From an uncultured Sphingomonadaceae bacterium (lineage in GTDB: Bacteria > Pseudomonadota > Alphaproteobacteria > Sphingomonadales > Sphingomonadaceae): a stretch of DNA of 17,261 nucleotides. The stretch spans positions 1 through 17,261 of the forward strand of contig CAMLKX010000012.1 in assembly GCA_946480515.1 (NCBI GenBank), read 5' to 3'. The notes under the pieces were generated by a model, which worked only from the letters and a program-made list of their open reading frames with translations, did no database searches and had not been told where the DNA came from. The first letter of the stretch is position 1. Each line of letters starts with the position of its first letter. The position numbers and the translations under genes were made by a program. Below, piece after piece: positions 14,192-17,261 of this stretch.

Positions 14192-14350
14192 ATGGCGAAG
14201 TTTCTTAAGATGCTGAAGGACGACAGCGGCGCGACTGCCATCGAGTATGGCCTGATTGCTGCGCTGATTGCGGTTGCTGCGATTGCCGCGATGGGTCAGG
14301 TCGGCACCAAGCTCAACTCGAGCTTCAACAACGTTTCCAGCAAGCTCTAA
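14180..14350 (+). repeat. tandem duplicate unit 1 (leader plus pilin)
   Basis: This 171-bp unit and the one at 14528-14698 are colinear copies. The match begins with 12 identical bases, AGGAGACCAGAC, before each ATG and runs to each stop codon. Upstream of that the sequences are unrelated, so the duplicated segment is nearly exactly the ribosome-binding site plus the gene. Confidence 0.8.
14192..14350 (+). CDS. Flp family type IVb pilin, copy 1
   Basis: A 52-residue prepilin of the Flp/Fap type, used for tight-adherence (Tad) pili. The leader MAKFLKMLKDDSG ends in glycine 13. A TadV/CpaA-type prepilin peptidase would cut there, leaving ATAIEYGLIA with glutamate at +5 and tyrosine at +6, the family signature. 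The mature 39-residue protein is a hydrophobic helix (AALIAVAAIAAMG) followed by a short polar tail TKLNSSFNNVSSKL. I start it at ATG 14192 rather than 14156, because AGGAG lies seven bases upstream and the extra residues are not family-like. No tad/cpa assembly genes are in the window. An intrinsic terminator follows 24 bases after the stop, so this copy can be transcribed alone. Confidence 0.95.
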   Translation: MAKFLKMLKDDSGATAIEYGLIAALIAVAAIAAMGQVGTKLNSSFNNVSSKL

Positions 14351-14373
14351 GCTTCATCGGAATGTTGATTATG

Positions 14374-14403
14374 ACGGCGGCGTCGAAAGGCGCCGCCGTT
14401 TTT
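14374..14403 (+). terminator. intrinsic terminator between the two pilin genes
   Basis: A 9-bp GC-rich stem, ACGGCGGCG (14374-14382) with CGCCGCCGT (14391-14399), an 8-base loop, and TTTTT at 14399-14403. It separates pilin copy 1 from copy 2. Confidence 0.88.
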
Positions 14404-14539
14404 ATTGCTGAATTCATTCTGTTTTCAGTGAGAATATTAGAACTTTGTAAATTAGTTCCTGAGATTCTTTGTTGCGCACGAACCTTCGGATCAGAGCGTG
14501 TGTGGGTGTGGAACAGGTTCGGAGCTGAGGAGACCAGAC
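14404..14539 (+). promoter_or_regulatory. AT-rich upstream region of second Flp pilin gene
   Basis: 136 bp that is markedly more AT-rich than its surroundings for its first 70 bases, as expected of a promoter. GAACT (14440-14444) and AGTTC (14454-14458) form a small dyad. AGGAG at 14528-14532 gives the ribosome-binding site, seven bases before the ATG. It shares no evident sequence with the region before copy 1 apart from the last 12 bases, so the two genes probably have different promoters. Confidence 0.4.
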
Positions 14540-14698
14540 ATGGCGAAGTTTCTTAAGATGCTGAAGGATGACGGCGGCGCGACTGCCATTGAGTATGGCC
14601 TGATCGCTGCGCTGATCGCTGTTGCGGCAATTGCCGCGATGGGCGAAGTGGGCACCAAGCTCAACTCGACCTTCAATAACGCGTCGAGCAAGCTCTAA
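14528..14698 (+). repeat. tandem duplicate unit 2 (leader plus pilin)
   Basis: Second copy of the 171-bp unit at 14180-14350. The encoded proteins differ at only four of 52 positions, but many synonymous third-position changes separate the genes, so the duplication is not recent or the two have diverged under strong protein constraint. Confidence 0.8.
14540..14698 (+). CDS. Flp family type IVb pilin, copy 2
   Basis: A 52-residue prepilin 48/52 identical to copy 1. The differences are Gly for Ser at 12 (next to the cleavage site), Glu for Gln at 36, Thr for Ser at 44 and Ala for Val at 48. The processing region GATAIEYGLIA and the hydrophobic helix are identical. The changes therefore touch only the leader and the exposed tail, where Glu36 adds a negative charge. 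ATG at 14540 has the same AGGAGACCAGAC leader as copy 1; an earlier in-frame start at 14498 is not supported. A terminator-like hairpin follows. Confidence 0.95.
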   Translation: MAKFLKMLKDDGGATAIEYGLIAALIAVAAIAAMGEVGTKLNSTFNNASSKL

Positions 14699-14716
14699 GC
14701 TAGGACGCAAACAAGG

Positions 14717-14750
14717 GGACGGTGGTGCCGCTCGGTGCCGCCGTCCTTCT
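14717..14750. terminator. hairpin between pilin 2 and the converging glycosyltransferase
   Basis: GGACGGTGG (14717-14725) pairs with CCGCCGTCC (14738-14746) over 9 bp with one G·T pair and a 12-base loop. TTCT follows on the plus strand; on the minus strand the stem is followed by CCTTGTTTG. Lying between convergent stops at 14698 and 14756, it probably serves both strands. Confidence 0.65.
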
Positions 14751-14755
14751 GCATG

Positions 14756-15772
14756 TCAACCGCTGCGGCTCAGAATCTCGTTGTAAAGCGCGAGATATTC
14801 GTCGGCCATTCGGTCGACCGTGAATCGCTCGGCGACTGCCTGCCGGCAGTGCCTTCGATCGATTTCCTCAACACGGTGAATTGCTTCGACCGCTTCTTCG
14901 ACGCTGTCGACCAGGAATCCGGTCCGCCCATGCTCGATCAGCTCAAGCATTGATCCTCGCCGATTGGCGATGACGGGAGTTCCGCATGCCATTGCTTCGA
15001 TCACCGAAAGGCCGAATGGCTCATCGAAGTTGATCAAGTGAAGCATGGCGCGGGCATCGCCCAGCGCGCAAACCCTCTCATCCCCACCAACGATTCCGCG
15101 GTATTGGACTTGGTGGCCGTCAATCGCTGGCTCCACTTGGGTCCGAAAATAGGCTTCATCCTGGACCAAGCCAGCCATAATCAGCCGCCGACCGGACAGT
15201 TGCGCGGCCTTGATAGCTTCCGCGGCGCCTTTGTCGGGATGCATCCGTCCGAAAAAAAGCAAGTCGTCGCTTCCGCCGGGTTCGAACGGGAACTCGTCTA
15301 GTCGAATGCCGTGGTGGATCGTTGCGGCGTAGCTCAGGTCGGGGTGTCGATCGGAATTGCTGATCGAGACATAGGCAACCCGGTCGTTGTACCGCTGATA
15401 GGCCGGTACAATGCGGGCCGAAGAAAAGCCGTGAATCGTTGTGACCACCGGCGTGTCCACCAGGCGCGAAAAGACGAGGGGGACGAAATCCGCCTGATTG
15501 TGGATGATGTCGAAGTCGCCCGCGCGCTCAAACAGATGCGCGATATGGAGGGCCTCCCAGACCTTGGGTTCGAGCGATGGATCTTCCGAATACCCCGCCG
15601 GAGAAACCCCATCCAGGCAGCCGGAAGTGAGTGAGTCGAGCGTCGCGAATAGGGTGACCTCGACTCCGCGCTCGATCAGCGCTTCCGTCAGCAAACTCGT
15701 GGCCAGCTCCCAAGGGCCGTAGGCCCGGGGCGGGGTTCGCCACGAGATTGAGCTCAGCATTGCGACCTTCAC
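14756..15772 (-). CDS. GT4 family glycosyltransferase
   Basis: A 338-residue GT-B fold retaining glycosyltransferase. The N-terminal domain opens with KVAMLSSISWRTPPRAYGPWE, a glycine-containing loop that ends in the acceptor-side GPWE motif. The donor domain starts near 165, with FFGRMHPDKG (173-182) and the EX7E pair E251/E259 in EPFGLSVIEAMACGTPV, followed by GRTGFLV. This resembles the compact group sometimes annotated as DUF-free 'glycosyltransferase family 4' with a GPWE loop; the substrate is unknown. The start is GTG at 15772; its GTGA overlaps the stop of the GH13 gene by four bases, so the two are translationally coupled and may work on related glucans or glucosides. It is not close in sequence to the GT4 protein at 5463 beyond the shared motifs. 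Confidence 0.88.
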   Translation of the reverse strand: MKVAMLSSISWRTPPRAYGPWELATSLLTEALIERGVEVTLFATLDSLTSGCLDGVSPAGYSEDPSLEPKVWEALHIAHLFERAGDFDIIHNQADFVPLVFSRLVDTPVVTTIHGFSSARIVPAYQRYNDRVAYVSISNSDRHPDLSYAATIHHGIRLDEFPFEPGGSDDLLFFGRMHPDKGAAEAIKAAQLSGRRLIMAGLVQDEAYFRTQVEPAIDGHQVQYRGIVGGDERVCALGDARAMLHLINFDEPFGLSVIEAMACGTPVIANRRGSMLELIEHGRTGFLVDSVEEAVEAIHRVEEIDRRHCRQAVAERFTVDRMADEYLALYNEILSRSG

Positions 15773-17261
15773 GATGGAGCTGCTTCGAGGCTCAGGATCA
15801 GCCCTTCGTTCGGCCGCAGCATTCCGCTGAACGGTTGCTTCGTAAGCGTCGAGTCGACCAGCTCCGCGACTTGCGTTCCCGGCGGGAGTGAGATGGACCG
15901 GGTACTCTCGCCCAGATTCAGGGCGATCAGGAGCCTCGTCTCGCCGTACCGCCGCTCGTAGGCGAGCACATCCTCTTCGGAAGGAACACCAGCGTAGTCG
16001 CCGATCGCCAGCGCAGGGTTCGATTGCCTAAGCGCCAACAACCGCCGATAGAGCGACAACATGGAGCTGGAGTCTTCGTCCTGCGCGGCGGCATTTCGGC
16101 TGGGCCAGTCGTCATTGAGGGGAAGCCAAGGCTCATTCGCGCTAAATCCCGCGTTCGGGGAGACGTCCCAAGGCATCGGGGTCCGGCTCCAGTCGCGGCC
16201 AAGGCCGAGGCCCGGCTCGCGCAGCTCGCGTGGGTCACGCAGCTGATGCGATTCGATGGTGACCTTCCCAATCCCAAGCTCATCGCCCTGGTACAGCGTG
16301 GGCGTGCCACGCAAGGTCAGCAGCAGCATCGCAGCCACGCGCGCCTGGGCTTCTCCCAGCTTCCCGGCAATGCGCGGCTCGTCATGGCTGCCCATCACCC
16401 AGTTCGGCCAGGCCCCCGGCGGAAGTGCGGCCTCATAGGCCGCGATCATGGGCGCGAGCACCTCGGCATTCCATGGAGCGGCCATCAGCTGGAAATTGAA
16501 CGGCAGGTGCACTCCGGGGGCATCGGAGTTCCCATAGTATAGCATCAGCTGATCCAAGGGCAGAAAGATCTCCCCGACCAGGAGCCGCTCGCCATAGCCA
16601 TCCGCGAGGGCCCTGAACGACTGGCAAATCTCGTGCACTTCGGGCTGGTTGGTCGAGTGGTGCTGAAGCACCATGAACTTCTCGCCCATGGTGGGATGGT
16701 ATTCGGGATTGAGCGGATTGTCCGGCAGGCCTTCTGCTTTGACCATGTGCCAGAGCACATCAATGCGGAAGCCGTCGACGCCCCGGTCGAGCCAAAATCG
16801 GAGAACGTCGGTCATCGCCCCCCGGACTTCCGGATTGCGCCAGTTGAGGTCCGGCTGCTCCTTCAGGAAGGCGTGCAGATAATATTGACCGGTGTGCGCA
16901 TCATACTCCCATGACGACCCGCCGAAGTCGCTCATCCAATTATTGGGCGGGCCGCCATCCGGGGCGGGATCGCGCCAGATGTACCAATCACGCCTTGGAG
17001 TGTCGCGCGACGAACGGCTTTCAAGAAACCAGGGATGTTGATCGGAACTGTGGTTGGGCACGAAGTCCAGCAGCAGCTTCAGACCTCTTGAATGGACCGC
17101 CGCAAGCAGCTGATCGAATGCCGCCAAGTCACCGAACAGCGGTTCGACGTTACAATAATCCGCAACATCATAGCCGAAGTCGGCCATGGGCGAGGGGAAG
17201 ATCGGCGACAGCCAGATCGCGTCGATGCCGAGATCGGCGAGATAGTCCAGGCGCTGCTCGA
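15769..17261 (-). CDS. GH13 alpha-glucosidase / oligo-1,6-glucosidase-like enzyme (5' partial)
   Basis: The frame is open to the right edge, so the N-terminus (a few dozen residues by family length) is missing; about 496 residues are visible. Numbering from the Met at 17187, the catalytic TIM barrel shows region I DFVPNHSS (41-48), region II GFRIDVLW with nucleophile D143, region III LLVGEIF with acid/base E206, and region IV GSHDEPR with D269. QPDLNW (111-116) is the region V marker of the oligo-1,6-glucosidase subgroup of GH13. A beta-sandwich C-terminal domain follows from about 380. Such enzymes cleave or transfer alpha-glucosyl units of short malto- or isomalto-oligosaccharides, trehalose or sucrose; the exact specificity is open. 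No signal peptide can be judged. Region IV has SHDEPR instead of the usual NHDxxR, a modest change. It is upstream of, and overlaps, the GT4 gene. Confidence 0.92.
   Translation of the reverse strand, partial: EQRLDYLADLGIDAIWLSPIFPSPMADFGYDVADYCNVEPLFGDLAAFDQLLAAVHSRGLKLLLDFVPNHSSDQHPWFLESRSSRDTPRRDWYIWRDPAPDGGPPNNWMSDFGGSSWEYDAHTGQYYLHAFLKEQPDLNWRNPEVRGAMTDVLRFWLDRGVDGFRIDVLWHMVKAEGLPDNPLNPEYHPTMGEKFMVLQHHSTNQPEVHEICQSFRALADGYGERLLVGEIFLPLDQLMLYYGNSDAPGVHLPFNFQLMAAPWNAEVLAPMIAAYEAALPPGAWPNWVMGSHDEPRIAGKLGEAQARVAAMLLLTLRGTPTLYQGDELGIGKVTIESHQLRDPRELREPGLGLGRDWSRTPMPWDVSPNAGFSANEPWLPLNDDWPSRNAAAQDEDSSSMLSLYRRLLALRQSNPALAIGDYAGVPSEEDVLAYERRYGETRLLIALNLGESTRSISLPPGTQVAELVDSTLTKQPFSGMLRPNEGLILSLEAAPS

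Overview
The window is about 17 kb of dense, GC-rich bacterial chromosome. The gene content points to an alphaproteobacterium, most likely Sphingomonadales: a DUF1476 (ATP synthase zeta-type inhibitor) – BolA – CGFS monothiol glutaredoxin run, 52-residue Flp pilins with a GATAIEYGLIA processing region, and DUF2270, DUF4112 and DUF4230 proteins. That assignment rests on gene families alone. I see no insertion sequence, prophage, CRISPR array, tRNA or rRNA, and no non-coding stretch longer than 300 bases. The largest gaps are 5214-5462 (249 bp), 14351-14539 (189 bp), 14030-14191 (162 bp) and 11917-12049 (133 bp).

Layout. (1) 1-1670, plus: the end of a fused PCMT-like methyltransferase / erythromycin-esterase-like protein, cut by the left edge. 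(2) 1681-3348, minus: a thiamine-diphosphate enzyme of the acetolactate synthase type, converging on gene 1 and diverging from (3) 3418-3873, plus: an AHSA1/SRPBCC protein. (4) 3935-5213, plus: SCP2-like protein, DUF1476, BolA and Grx4, closed by a strong intrinsic terminator. (5) 5463-9280, plus: a tightly packed run of GT4 glycosyltransferase, metallo-beta-lactamase-fold hydrolase, DUF4230 membrane-anchored protein and quinolinate synthase NadA, all overlapping or touching. (6) 11916-9287, minus: an orphan family-5 solute-binding lipoprotein, DUF4112 and DUF2270, converging on nadA with only 6 bp between the stop codons. (7) 12050-14029, plus: a bifunctional class A penicillin-binding protein, divergent from the solute-binding gene. 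(8) 14192-14698, plus: two nearly identical Flp pilin genes separated by an intrinsic terminator. (9) 17261-14756, minus: a GH13 alpha-glucosidase-like enzyme, cut by the right edge, and a GT4 glycosyltransferase, with start and stop overlapping as GTGA.

How the genes may work together. BolA and Grx4 form the known [2Fe-2S]-binding pair in iron regulation and cluster trafficking, and NadA downstream is a [4Fe-4S] enzyme, but the two groups are separated by a terminator. The GT4 – MBL – DUF4230 – NadA run and the solute-binding – DUF4112 – DUF2270 run are the least understood arrangements here. They are the best candidates for uncharacterised functional units, although each protein family on its own is known. 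Most of the window looks like ordinary chromosomal core, and I found no clear evidence of a wholly new system. The most unusual non-coding signals are two adjacent dyads between the solute-binding and PBP genes, and short stem-loops lying exactly across two convergent stop-codon junctions.
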